Below, in pieces: positions 1 through 7,592 of a stretch of 17,687 bases of DNA. The stretch is from NCBI GenBank assembly GCA_934700375.1, contig CAKUXT010000014.1:1-17687 (forward strand), written 5' to 3'. Below the pieces are notes generated by a model. The model did not search any database. It saw nothing but the letters and a program-made list of their open reading frames with translations, and had not been told where the DNA came from. Each line of letters opens with the position of its first letter. Position 1 is the stretch's first letter. Both the position numbers and the translations under genes were made by a program. The DNA is from an uncultured Bacilli bacterium (GTDB taxonomy: Bacteria; Bacillota_I; Bacilli_A; RFN20; CAG-288).

Positions 1-76
1 AAGACGATACGGATTGATGACAATGATGAAGTCATTTGCATTACAAAGATTTACACAGAATTATTGACAAGTCTCG
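1..76. other. Window edge, possible end of a neighbouring gene
   Basis: This short edge stretch cannot be assigned. On the plus strand, frame 2 is open from the edge and stops with TGA at 65-67, ten bases before the hairpin at 77-107. That is where the end of a convergent plus-strand gene would be expected. Frame 1 is also open and gives a more protein-like acidic sequence (DDNDEVICITKIYTELL), but it reads through the hairpin to a TAG at 124-126, which is awkward for a gene end. One minus-strand frame is open as well. With so few codons no product can be named. Confidence 0.25.
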
Positions 77-107
77 AAAAGAACCACTTGATCAAAATGG
101 TTCTTTT
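77..107. terminator. Bidirectional hairpin terminator
   Basis: A perfect 10-bp inverted repeat (AAAAGAACCA at 77-86, TGGTTCTTTT at 98-107) encloses an 11-base loop. It lies 20 bases past the stop codon of the lipoprotein gene, which reads from the right. On the plus strand the stem is followed by CTTTTTG, and on the minus strand by a shorter T run within the stem (TTTT, then CGAG). It could therefore end transcription from both sides. The T tract is better on the plus strand, which suggests a convergent gene ends just left of it. Confidence 0.75.
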
Positions 108-127
108 CTTTTTGCTAATAGATTAGA

Positions 128-2044
128 TTAAGCAGCCTTTTTTGCAGCGATGGCAGCTGTGATAGCAGCATCGTAAGGATTGGTCTTAGAGCAAGGTTCA
201 GTGACGACATCGCAAAGGAGCATATAACCCATCTGGCCATCTCTACCGAATGTTCCTAAACCGATTTCAACATCAGAAACATAAGACTTGTTGGTAGTCT
301 TATCCTTAGAATAGGTTGCAGTCAAGGATGTTCCGTATCCGCCCCAATCATAGTGCAGTTCATCAACGAGCTGTTTGAGTGTGAATCCACCGAAGTAGAG
401 ATAGGATAACTGATCGGAAACAGAAGCAAGAGAGGTGTAGTAGACCTTTCCACCATTGTTTCCAGCAAGAGTACGGAAGGTGTAGATATCATCGGAATCA
501 TCAGCGAAAGCATCGATGAGAGAGAAGTAGCCCATGGCTTCTTCAATCTTGTTGGTTTTAACAGACTTCGGAGAATCAGCGATGGTGACAGTCGGAGCGA
601 TCTTCTTGCCTTCTGCATCAACATTCTCAGTCAATGTGAATTCATAGATTCCGTCGCTTAAAGCAACATAGCCGCCGGAAGCGAGAATAGTCTTATCTCC
701 GGTGTAGCCCTGCTTTTCGGCCCATGTCTTATAGGAAGCAGCGATTTCAGTTGTGACGCCGTTCCAATAATAGGTCGGAGCATAGAAATCATAATACGTA
801 CCATAGGTAAGTTTCTGCTGGACGCTGTAGTCATTCTTCTTGAAGGTGGTGATGATATCAGCAAGGCCAGAATCGATGGAAGGCTTTGCAACAGAAGCAG
901 CACCCTGAGCGACATAAGTAGCAACTTCGCTGGGGAGTTCAGTTTTGCCTTTATCGGAGAGATATGCGATATGAGTGGTCTGAGAAGAGACTTCTGTGAT
1001 CTGGATAGAAACAGTGCTGTTATCAACGACTGTGACAGTGGTATCGATCAAAGCAGCTGCATCAGGAGCAGTATAGCTTCCTTCATACTTCTCCAAAAGG
1101 AGGTCTTCCTTGCCCTTAGGATCGACTAATCCCCAAAGCAAAGCTTCGGCATAAGCGGAATTGGCATCTTCTTCAGAACCGAGGATTTCATAGGTGTTGT
1201 CTTCGTTCTTGACGTTGGTGAGCCAGTTCGGGTTGACAGCCTGAAGTCCATAGAAGGAACCGACATCGAGGAAGGAGTCAGCATTCTTGCCAGTGCCTAA
1301 GAAGTTAGCCTGTCTTAAAAGACCAGCGGCAGATGTGATGGAGATTTCAGGAGTGAAGAAGCTTCCATCATCCTTCTGAACGATGTAGTAAGCTAAATCA
1401 TTATTGGAAATAGCAATGCCGTATAAGGAAACATCTACTGCTTCTTCGCTATCGGCACTGAGCTGCATCTTGGACTGGATAAGGGACTTTCCATCCTTAT
1501 CGACAGCAACAACAGCCTTATCAGTGACTTTGACGACACTGGAAGGTTCTTCTTCGCTGATATCAGGATTGAAGGAGCTGAGAGTGTAGTTGGTGGACTT
1601 GATGACATTGTTCCAGACACTTCTCAAAGCGCTCTTCTGGGCAACGACATTGATGGTGACTGTAGCGATGATATTCTTATTAGCGACAGAAACAGCCTTC
1701 AATGTAGCTTTACCGATACGTAAGCCCTTGATCTTGATGGCGACATCGCCGCTTCCCTGATCAGCGAGCTGAATGATTTTTCCATCCTCTTCGGAAGAGA
1801 AGATGACAGTCTTGTCATCCGTTGTCAAAGCAGAAGTGTTGACACGGACGGTCTTAGTTGAGCTGCGCTCGATTTCAACTTCACTCTGTGTGAACTTGAT
1901 GCTCTTGTTGACATCTTCTTCGACTTTATCGCTGGTCGGAGGGACGACAAGATCACTTCCTTTACCACTTTCAGAACCGCCGTTGCAGCCAGCAAGACCG
2001 ATGATGGAAAGCAAAGATAAGCATAATGCTAATTTTTTCTTCAT
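128..2044 (-). CDS. Ig-like (BIG2-type) lipoprotein of unknown function, 638 aa
   Basis: This is a predicted surface lipoprotein. The N-terminus MKKKLALCLSLLSIIGLAGC is a classic lipoprotein signal with lipobox LAGC and lipidated Cys20. A Gly/Ser-rich linker follows, then a bacterial Ig-like domain at about residues 48-134 (it ends in GKATLKAVSVANKNIIATVTINVV, the usual last strands). Residues 135-638 are a globular region with many Thr, Tyr and beta-type stretches that I do not recognise; no catalytic motif or solute-binding signature is evident. The ATG at 2044 is preceded by AAGGAG with a 10-base gap. It is a single-gene unit after the opp terminator, with its own AT-rich leader. Proximity to opp and a shared cre-like site suggest a role in peptide or protein use at the surface, perhaps binding, but that is inference. 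Confidence 0.85.
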   Translation of the reverse strand: MKKKLALCLSLLSIIGLAGCNGGSESGKGSDLVVPPTSDKVEEDVNKSIKFTQSEVEIERSSTKTVRVNTSALTTDDKTVIFSSEEDGKIIQLADQGSGDVAIKIKGLRIGKATLKAVSVANKNIIATVTINVVAQKSALRSVWNNVIKSTNYTLSSFNPDISEEEPSSVVKVTDKAVVAVDKDGKSLIQSKMQLSADSEEAVDVSLYGIAISNNDLAYYIVQKDDGSFFTPEISITSAAGLLRQANFLGTGKNADSFLDVGSFYGLQAVNPNWLTNVKNEDNTYEILGSEEDANSAYAEALLWGLVDPKGKEDLLLEKYEGSYTAPDAAALIDTTVTVVDNSTVSIQITEVSSQTTHIAYLSDKGKTELPSEVATYVAQGAASVAKPSIDSGLADIITTFKKNDYSVQQKLTYGTYYDFYAPTYYWNGVTTEIAASYKTWAEKQGYTGDKTILASGGYVALSDGIYEFTLTENVDAEGKKIAPTVTIADSPKSVKTNKIEEAMGYFSLIDAFADDSDDIYTFRTLAGNNGGKVYYTSLASVSDQLSYLYFGGFTLKQLVDELHYDWGGYGTSLTATYSKDKTTNKSYVSDVEIGLGTFGRDGQMGYMLLCDVVTEPCSKTNPYDAAITAAIAAKKAA

Positions 2045-2246
2045 AGGTTATATTCTCCTTATTTAATACATTTCGTACGCGTGTTATTATCTCAAATATC
2101 ACAAAATATTGAAAATTGAAATAGGTAAATGCAATATTTTTTCAATTGATTTGTTTTTAAATGATTTTTAAACTTTTTTTAAAAAAATTGATAATTTTTA
2201 ACAATATTTTCAGTTTTTGTTAAGGCAAAGAAAGTCTTCTGAAAAA

Positions 2247-2260
2247 TGTAAGTGCTTTCA
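2247..2260 (-). promoter_or_regulatory. cre-like site (CcpA-type) upstream of the lipoprotein gene
   Basis: The minus strand reads TGAAAGCACTTACA, which matches the cre consensus TGWAARCGYTWNCW at 13 of 14 positions; the central CG is CA. Similar sites lie before the opp operon and the subtilase gene. Its distance from the lipoprotein start (about 200 bases) is large, so its effect depends on where the true promoter is. Confidence 0.5.
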
Positions 2261-2332
2261 AGTTTTCTAACAGCTAAAAACGGTTTAAAAGTAGATGAAA
2301 TATAGACAAAAAAGAAAAATATCACAGTTTTT

Positions 2333-2360
2333 ATTCAAAAGGGGCTGATTGCTCAGCCCC
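2333..2360 (-). terminator. Terminator of the opp operon
   Basis: A perfect 8-bp GC-rich stem (GGGGCTGA at 2341-2348 with TCAGCCCC at 2353-2360) and a 4-base loop are followed on the minus strand by TTTTGAATAAAAA. It starts 17 bases after the oppF stop. It is a standard intrinsic terminator closing the five-gene operon. Confidence 0.9.
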
Positions 2361-2376
2361 AATGAATCAATCCTAA

Positions 2377-3657
2377 TTACTGAATTTCAGCGTCTTCTTT
2401 TTCCTTCTCAGCATTCTTGATGTCGTCTTCGACAATCATCTTCTTGTACTTTTCGATTTCAGCCTTGTTAGCCAAAACGAAGTGTCCGGGAAGAATCTCG
2501 GTGAAGGTAGGAGCCTCTTTGGAATAGTCATGTTCCTTCTTAGGATCATAGACGATTCTCTGTCTCTGTTTTTCAGAGAGAGGATCCGGTTTAGGAATAG
2601 CAGAGAGAAGTGCTCTCGTATACGGATGAAGCGGATGACGGAAGAGCTCATCACTAGATGCAAGCTCGACCATCTCACCGAAGTACATGACCGCGATACG
2701 ATCGCAGAAGTATTTGACGACAGACAGATCGTGGGCGATGAACATCAATGTCAGACCATGATTGACCTTCAGGTCATTGAGAAGGTTGATGATCTGAGCA
2801 CGGATAGAGACATCAAGAGCGGAGATCGGTTCGTCGCAGATCATGAAATCAGGATTCATGATGATTGCTCTTGCAATACCGATACGCTGTCTCTGACCGC
2901 CGGAGAACTCGTTAGGATAGCGAGAACAATAATCCGGGATAAGACCGACTTCTTCCAAAACCTCGCAGGCTTTCTTATGGTTTTCTTCACGATTGCGGAA
3001 GCCCTGAATCTTCAAGCCTTCCTGAATGATGTCTTCGACAGTCATTCTAGGATCAAGAGAATCGATAGGATCCTGGAAGATCATCTGCATCTTGCTCAAG
3101 AGCTTTCTGGAGACGTGTTTGTTATCGTGACGGATAGCAGCAATCTTCTTTTTCTGCTCCTTCACGACTTCATCGACTTCAGCACGAATGGCAGCGACTT
3201 TCAGGTTATACTCTTCCTTGAGTTCAGCAATTTTCTGATTGCCTTCCAAGGTGGTATTATCCATCTCTTCGATTCTTGCTTTTTCTTCCTGGCGAAGCTC
3301 TTTGATTCTGTTTTCGCCTTTGATTCTCTTCCATTTGATTTCCTTCTCGTTCCAACGGCTGCCGGCATTGATACGATAGCCTTTGAAATAGATGGAACCG
3401 GAAGTGATCTGATGCAAGCCGATGATGCTTCTTCCGGTTGTGGTCTTACCGCATCCGGATTCGCCGACAAGGCCGAAGCATTCGCCTTTTTTGATGTCGA
3501 AAGAGACATCATGAACTGCTTTCAATCTCTTTCCTTGGCCAAGGGTGAAGAACATCTTTAAGTGGCGGACGGAAAGAAGAATGTCATTGTCGACAAGTTC
3601 CTGACGGAATTTGGTATTGCAGACAATGTTCTCGTCTTTATTCTTTTCGTTAGTCAT
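2377..3657 (-). CDS. oppF: Oligopeptide ABC transporter ATP-binding protein OppF (AmiF-like), with coiled-coil insert
   Basis: Cytoplasmic ATPase that powers oligopeptide import together with OppD. Visible motifs are Walker A GESGCGKT (65-72), Q-loop FQDP with Q195, signature FSGGQRQR (251-258), Walker B FMICDEPISALD (271-282) and the switch His309. The C-terminus has the family features HPYTRALLSAIPKPDP (344-359) and PGHFVLANKAEIEKYKK (390-406), which resemble streptococcal AmiF. At 426 aa it is about 100 longer than usual. Most of the excess is a Lys/Glu-rich, helix-prone stretch at about residues 98-183, between the first beta subdomain and the Q-loop. The start ATG at 3657 overlaps the oppD stop by 8 bases and has AGGTG upstream. 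It is the last gene of the operon. Confidence 0.95.
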   Translation of the reverse strand: MTNEKNKDENIVCNTKFRQELVDNDILLSVRHLKMFFTLGQGKRLKAVHDVSFDIKKGECFGLVGESGCGKTTTGRSIIGLHQITSGSIYFKGYRINAGSRWNEKEIKWKRIKGENRIKELRQEEKARIEEMDNTTLEGNQKIAELKEEYNLKVAAIRAEVDEVVKEQKKKIAAIRHDNKHVSRKLLSKMQMIFQDPIDSLDPRMTVEDIIQEGLKIQGFRNREENHKKACEVLEEVGLIPDYCSRYPNEFSGGQRQRIGIARAIIMNPDFMICDEPISALDVSIRAQIINLLNDLKVNHGLTLMFIAHDLSVVKYFCDRIAVMYFGEMVELASSDELFRHPLHPYTRALLSAIPKPDPLSEKQRQRIVYDPKKEHDYSKEAPTFTEILPGHFVLANKAEIEKYKKMIVEDDIKNAEKEKEDAEIQ

Positions 3658-5407
3658 TTTTCACACCTGCCTTTTGTAAACAGACTTTGATACGATGAGA
3701 AACGATTCTCGGTTTCTCTGTCTTCGGAGCTCTTTCATCCAACAGCCATGTAGCCGCATAATGGGTTTCGGAGATTTTGAAGAACGGAGGTTCCTGCAAG
3801 AAATCTACGCTCATCGCATATTTGTTTCTGGCTGCAAACGCATCGCCTTTGGGAGGATTGAGAAGATATGGAGGAGTGCCAGGGATGGCTTCCAGCTTTT
3901 CCTTGGAATCGATGTCTGGGATAGAGGAAAGAAGCGCCCAGGTGTAAGGATGTCTAGGATCATAGAAGATCTCGTTGACAGTGCCCACCTCAACGATCTT
4001 ACCTGCATACATGACAGCGACTCTGTCAGCCATGTTGGCGACAACGCCCAAGTCATGCGTGATGAAGATGATGGACATGTTTCTTTCCTTCTTCAGACGG
4101 TTGATCAGCTCAAGGATCTGAGCCTGGATAGTGACGTCAAGAGCGGTAGTAGGCTCATCGCAGATGAGAACGTCAGGGTTTGCAGTGAGTGCGATGGCGA
4201 TGACGATTCTCTGTCTCATACCGCCGGAGAATTCAAACGGATACTGTTTGAAACGCTGTTCAGGCTGAGGAATGCCAACTTCCTTCATGACCTCTAAGGC
4301 TTTTTCTTTGGCTTCTTTCTTCGAAATGCGGAGTTTGGACTGATAAGTTTCCTTCTCAGCGCGAAGCTCTTCTTTCAGCTTCTTGATCTCAGGTTCAATC
4401 TCATCTCTTCTTTCCGGACTTCTTGTAAGATAGTATTCCTTCAAAAGAGGATAGAGCTTTTCTTTGATGGCAGAAGCCTTCTTGTCGAAGATTTCTTTTT
4501 CTTTGGCTTTGAATTCACTAACACGCTCATCAGCTTCTTTTTCTTTTGCCTTAAGGGCAGCTTTCAAAGCAGGAAGCTTCTCTTTGTAGAGAAGATCAGC
4601 TTCTTTCTTTTCAACCTTTCCTTCTTTGACAAGACGGGCATGTTCTTTCTTCTGTTCTGCTTCAATTGCAGCAATCTTTTCTTTGGTCTCTTTCTTCAAA
4701 GCGAGGAAGGTTTCGTTTGCCTTAGCATATTCAGGAGAATCCTTCTGATACTGATCACGGGCCAAGTCAGCTTCATTGACCTTTGTCTGCAAAGCATAGA
4801 TCTGCTTTTTGAACTCTTCGTCAGAAGCTTCGACTCTTCTGTCTACGCGATGATAGACAGCGTCTCTTGTGACCTGATTGTTCTTGTATTCTGCATTTTC
4901 TTTGGCGATGATCTCATTTTTCATTCTCTTTAAGAGATTTCCGTTGACGAGCATCGCTTCCGTAATCTGCTTGCCGACCTTCATGATCGGGTTGAGAGAG
5001 GAGAGAGGATCCTGGAAGATCATACCGATCTTATGACCGCGGATACGATGGAATTCGCTCTCATCGATCTTGGTCAGATCCTCGCCTTCATACATGACAG
5101 AGCCCTGCTCGATTAAAGCAGAAGCGCCCAAAATACCCATGATGGTCTTGGAAGTAACGGATTTTCCGCTGCCGGATTCACCGACGATACAAAGGGTTTC
5201 TCCTTTGTAAAGGTCGAATGTGACACCGCGGACGGCATGGACAAGGCCTTCGTCTGTCTTAAAGGAAACGTGAAGGTTTCTGACAGAAAGAATGGCATCA
5301 TCCCTCTTCTGAGAAGCAAGAATCTCAGAGAGAGTCTTGCCCTCATAAGGACGACTGTTGTTTCCTGCTGAGGTGTTCTGAAGAATATCTTTGTTTTCGT
5401 TTTCCAT
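3650..5407 (-). CDS. oppD: Oligopeptide ABC transporter ATP-binding protein OppD (AmiE-like), with large coiled-coil insert
   Basis: Partner ATPase of OppF. Motifs seen: Walker A GESGSGKS (76-83), Q-loop FQDP with Q132, signature FSGGMRQR (393-400), Walker B DVLICDEPTTALD (412-424), switch His451. The oligopeptide-family C-terminal region is present (IPGTPPYLLNPPKGDAFAAR, from 508), but the four cysteines that hold an iron-sulfur cluster in some relatives are replaced by Asp522, Asn528, Asp535 and Thr553. The protein has 585 residues against about 340-360 usually. About 200 extra residues (roughly 160-370), almost all Lys, Glu, Ala and Leu, sit between Q-loop and signature and read as long coiled-coil helices. 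All ATPase motifs are intact, so this looks functional. The start ATG at 5407 follows the oppC stop by one base, with AAAGGA upstream. Confidence 0.95.
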   Translation of the reverse strand: MENENKDILQNTSAGNNSRPYEGKTLSEILASQKRDDAILSVRNLHVSFKTDEGLVHAVRGVTFDLYKGETLCIVGESGSGKSVTSKTIMGILGASALIEQGSVMYEGEDLTKIDESEFHRIRGHKIGMIFQDPLSSLNPIMKVGKQITEAMLVNGNLLKRMKNEIIAKENAEYKNNQVTRDAVYHRVDRRVEASDEEFKKQIYALQTKVNEADLARDQYQKDSPEYAKANETFLALKKETKEKIAAIEAEQKKEHARLVKEGKVEKKEADLLYKEKLPALKAALKAKEKEADERVSEFKAKEKEIFDKKASAIKEKLYPLLKEYYLTRSPERRDEIEPEIKKLKEELRAEKETYQSKLRISKKEAKEKALEVMKEVGIPQPEQRFKQYPFEFSGGMRQRIVIAIALTANPDVLICDEPTTALDVTIQAQILELINRLKKERNMSIIFITHDLGVVANMADRVAVMYAGKIVEVGTVNEIFYDPRHPYTWALLSSIPDIDSKEKLEAIPGTPPYLLNPPKGDAFAARNKYAMSVDFLQEPPFFKISETHYAATWLLDERAPKTEKPRIVSHRIKVCLQKAGVKND

Positions 5408-5408
5408 A

Positions 5409-7592
5409 TTATTCAGATCCTTTCAGTGACGGGTTGAAAGCGTCACGCAAACCATTTCCGAACAGGTTGAAGCAGATCATCAGCAAGGAGATGATGATTG
5501 CCGGAATGACCAACTGATATGGATATTCAGAAAGAGTCTTCTGGCTGTCGGAAAGGATGACACCTAAGGAGTCGAGGTTCTGCAAACCGAGACCCAAATA
5601 GGAGATGGTGGCTTCAGAGAAGATTGTGGAAGGAATCATCAAGACAGAGCTTGTGATGATTGTACCGACTGCGTTAGGAAGAATGTGACGGAAGATGAGT
5701 CGAGGAGCTTTCGCACCCAACGTCTTAGCGGCGAGAACATATTCTCGTCCTCGATATCGGTAGAACTGCGATCTTGTCGTCGCTTCCGTTCCGATCCAAC
5801 CTGTAAGGCAGAGAGAAAGAGCGAAGACGAAGAAGTTCTGACCGAGCTTCAAGGTGAGAACAGTCATCAAGATAATCCACGGAATACCGGCTAAGATATC
5901 TGTGATACGTTCCATGACGATATCGACTGTACCGCCGAAGTAACCGGAGATACTACCCCAGATGACACCGATTGTGATGTTGACCAAGGCGACTAAGATA
6001 CCGAGGATCAAGGAAGTGCGAAGACCGGAGAAGACATATTTAAGGATATCTTTGCCCTGAAATTCGGTTCCGAGAAGATGAATCGGCATAGAGGAATATC
6101 CTAAGTAACGATACATCAATACGGTGCATTCCATCGTGTAGATAGTTTCACCGTTTGCAGTGGAAGATGTCTGAGAATTGACTTCTCTGACATAGACTTC
6201 CTTGGACTGTTCGCCCTTTTCAGTGACTTTGAAAGTGCTAGGAGCAGCGGCATTGCCTTTGCCCTTGCCTGTGAAGTCATATTCGATATAGCCCTTCTTG
6301 ATCCAATCGTTGAAGACAGCAGTGGAGACCTGCATGCCCTTCTTATATCCATAGGCGATATTGTAAGGATCAATGACAAGGTCACACTTCATCGTATAGG
6401 TATCAACGGAATCAAAACGGCTGGAAGTAACGGCTGCCCAATAAGACTGATTGACGGAAGAACCGTTCATCTTTTCCAACTGGACAAGAGTGTTAGCATC
6501 TTTTACAAGAGCATTCTTGGTACCAAAGCTTCTAAGACGAAGGCTACGTTTATCGCTTGCGGATAAATCGGATCCATCATTCTTCTTTCCGGTGATTTCG
6601 AAATCTTTGACGTAGAAAGCAGTCTTGAGATCCGCTTCGGATTTCATGATGAAACCGATAGAGAACTGAGAATTGAGAACAGAAGAAGGGACATTGGCAC
6701 TGGCGATAAGTTCATTCAAAGACTTGGTCTCTGTCTTATGGGCAGTGACAGTCATCTCCTTATCTTCTTTTTCGACTGTTTCACCATATTCCTTGGAGAA
6801 TGTGGTAAGCGTATTGATAGAGTTATCTTTTCCATAGAGGAGAAGGGCCCATTCAGGAGCGGCATCATAGCCATCCTGTTCTCTTGTACCTAACGTATAA
6901 CTGATTTCGTATTTGCAGTTGTTGAGATCGAATTTCAAAGGAGAGAAGTACATATAGCCTGACTGGTCTGCCTTTGCTTCCTTTTCAATCTTTGCATAAC
7001 CGCCAGAGCCACTATTGGAAGAATGATCGCTGTAGCCAATTTTCATGTTCTTGACTTTGACGATAGTGGCTTCATCATCATAGCTTCCGGTATACTCATC
7101 ATAATTGATGGTTCCATCAGCATTGAGAGCATAAGGAAGAGTCTGATTTTCAAGAGTTCTTGTTCCATCCCAGAATCCGCTTCCGGTAGGGAAGAGCTTC
7201 ATAGGAAGGTTTGTTTCATAGGCGTGCTTGTTCTTGATGTCATAAGGAAGAGTCTGGATGTGTTTTGTGACATCGAGTCCGTTAGCATCTTTTCCGTTGT
7301 AATCGATCTGGAAAGGAAGGATGATAGCAAGGACAAAGAGTGTGCCTAAGATGATACCGCCGACAACAGAAGACTTGTTCTTTCTGAAGCGATGGAATGC
7401 ATCTCTTAAGAAAGTAGTAGGGCGTGTTGAAAACTTGGTATCATGGATTTTCTTGTCTTTCTGAACAAACTGGAACTGAGAGTCATCGACTTTGTTTCCA
7501 GAAGCATCAGAAGCTTTCTCGCCCGCTTTAAACGTATATTTGATCTGACCATCGTCTTCAGATGGAAGGTTGTTGTTTTCGTTTTCGATCAT
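5409..7592 (-). CDS. oppC: Oligopeptide ABC transporter permease OppC with a ~400-residue extracytoplasmic insert
   Basis: Membrane channel subunit that pairs with OppB. The N-terminal cytoplasmic tail is unusually long and polar (1-74). TM1 is at about 75-95, and the permease core resumes at HLLGTEFQGKDILKYVFSGL (505-524), the usual 'GTDxxGRD' start of the transport domain, followed by about five membrane segments. The EAA loop that contacts the ATPases is at 617-640 (EYVLAAKTLGAKAPRLIFRH plus ILPN). Usual OppC proteins have about 300 residues and only tens of residues between these landmarks; here residues 96-503 are inserted and should face outside. The insert is rich in Tyr, Thr, Asn and beta-type strands (such as FYVKDFEITG, 326-335), which recalls a carbohydrate-binding-like beta sandwich, but I cannot name it. 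The ATG overlaps the oppB stop as ATGA, with GGGAG upstream. Confidence 0.93.
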   Translation of the reverse strand: MIENENNNLPSEDDGQIKYTFKAGEKASDASGNKVDDSQFQFVQKDKKIHDTKFSTRPTTFLRDAFHRFRKNKSSVVGGIILGTLFVLAIILPFQIDYNGKDANGLDVTKHIQTLPYDIKNKHAYETNLPMKLFPTGSGFWDGTRTLENQTLPYALNADGTINYDEYTGSYDDEATIVKVKNMKIGYSDHSSNSGSGGYAKIEKEAKADQSGYMYFSPLKFDLNNCKYEISYTLGTREQDGYDAAPEWALLLYGKDNSINTLTTFSKEYGETVEKEDKEMTVTAHKTETKSLNELIASANVPSSVLNSQFSIGFIMKSEADLKTAFYVKDFEITGKKNDGSDLSASDKRSLRLRSFGTKNALVKDANTLVQLEKMNGSSVNQSYWAAVTSSRFDSVDTYTMKCDLVIDPYNIAYGYKKGMQVSTAVFNDWIKKGYIEYDFTGKGKGNAAAPSTFKVTEKGEQSKEVYVREVNSQTSSTANGETIYTMECTVLMYRYLGYSSMPIHLLGTEFQGKDILKYVFSGLRTSLILGILVALVNITIGVIWGSISGYFGGTVDIVMERITDILAGIPWIILMTVLTLKLGQNFFVFALSLCLTGWIGTEATTRSQFYRYRGREYVLAAKTLGAKAPRLIFRHILPNAVGTIITSSVLMIPSTIFSEATISYLGLGLQNLDSLGVILSDSQKTLSEYPYQLVIPAIIISLLMICFNLFGNGLRDAFNPSLKGSE

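Larger units (their letters stand above)
2045..2376. other. AT-rich intergenic region upstream of the lipoprotein gene
   Basis: There is no gene in these 332 bases. Read on the minus strand it holds, in order, the oppF terminator, a cre-like 14-mer (2247-2260), a very AT-rich stretch with an A/T dyad (about 2172-2188) that could act as an UP element, and the AAGGAG ribosome site (2055-2060). A possible -10 hexamer GATAAT lies at 2091-2086, with only a poor -35 (TTTCAA, 2114-2109). So many AT-rich alternatives exist that the promoter cannot be fixed by eye. Confidence 0.6.

Noticed and set aside
2160..2220. The AT-rich stretch as a replication origin
   Set aside because: I see no cluster of DnaA boxes and no origin-linked genes; AT-rich leaders are general in this window.
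2482..3561. A 359-codon open frame on the plus strand opposite oppF
   Set aside because: It lies wholly opposite a gene with intact ATPase motifs, has no ribosome site of note, and its translation shows no domain. It is a codon-bias shadow.
7589..7591. TGA read as tryptophan, as in Mycoplasma
   Set aside because: TGA ends oppB exactly at the ATGA junction with oppC, and Trp residues throughout are encoded by TGG.
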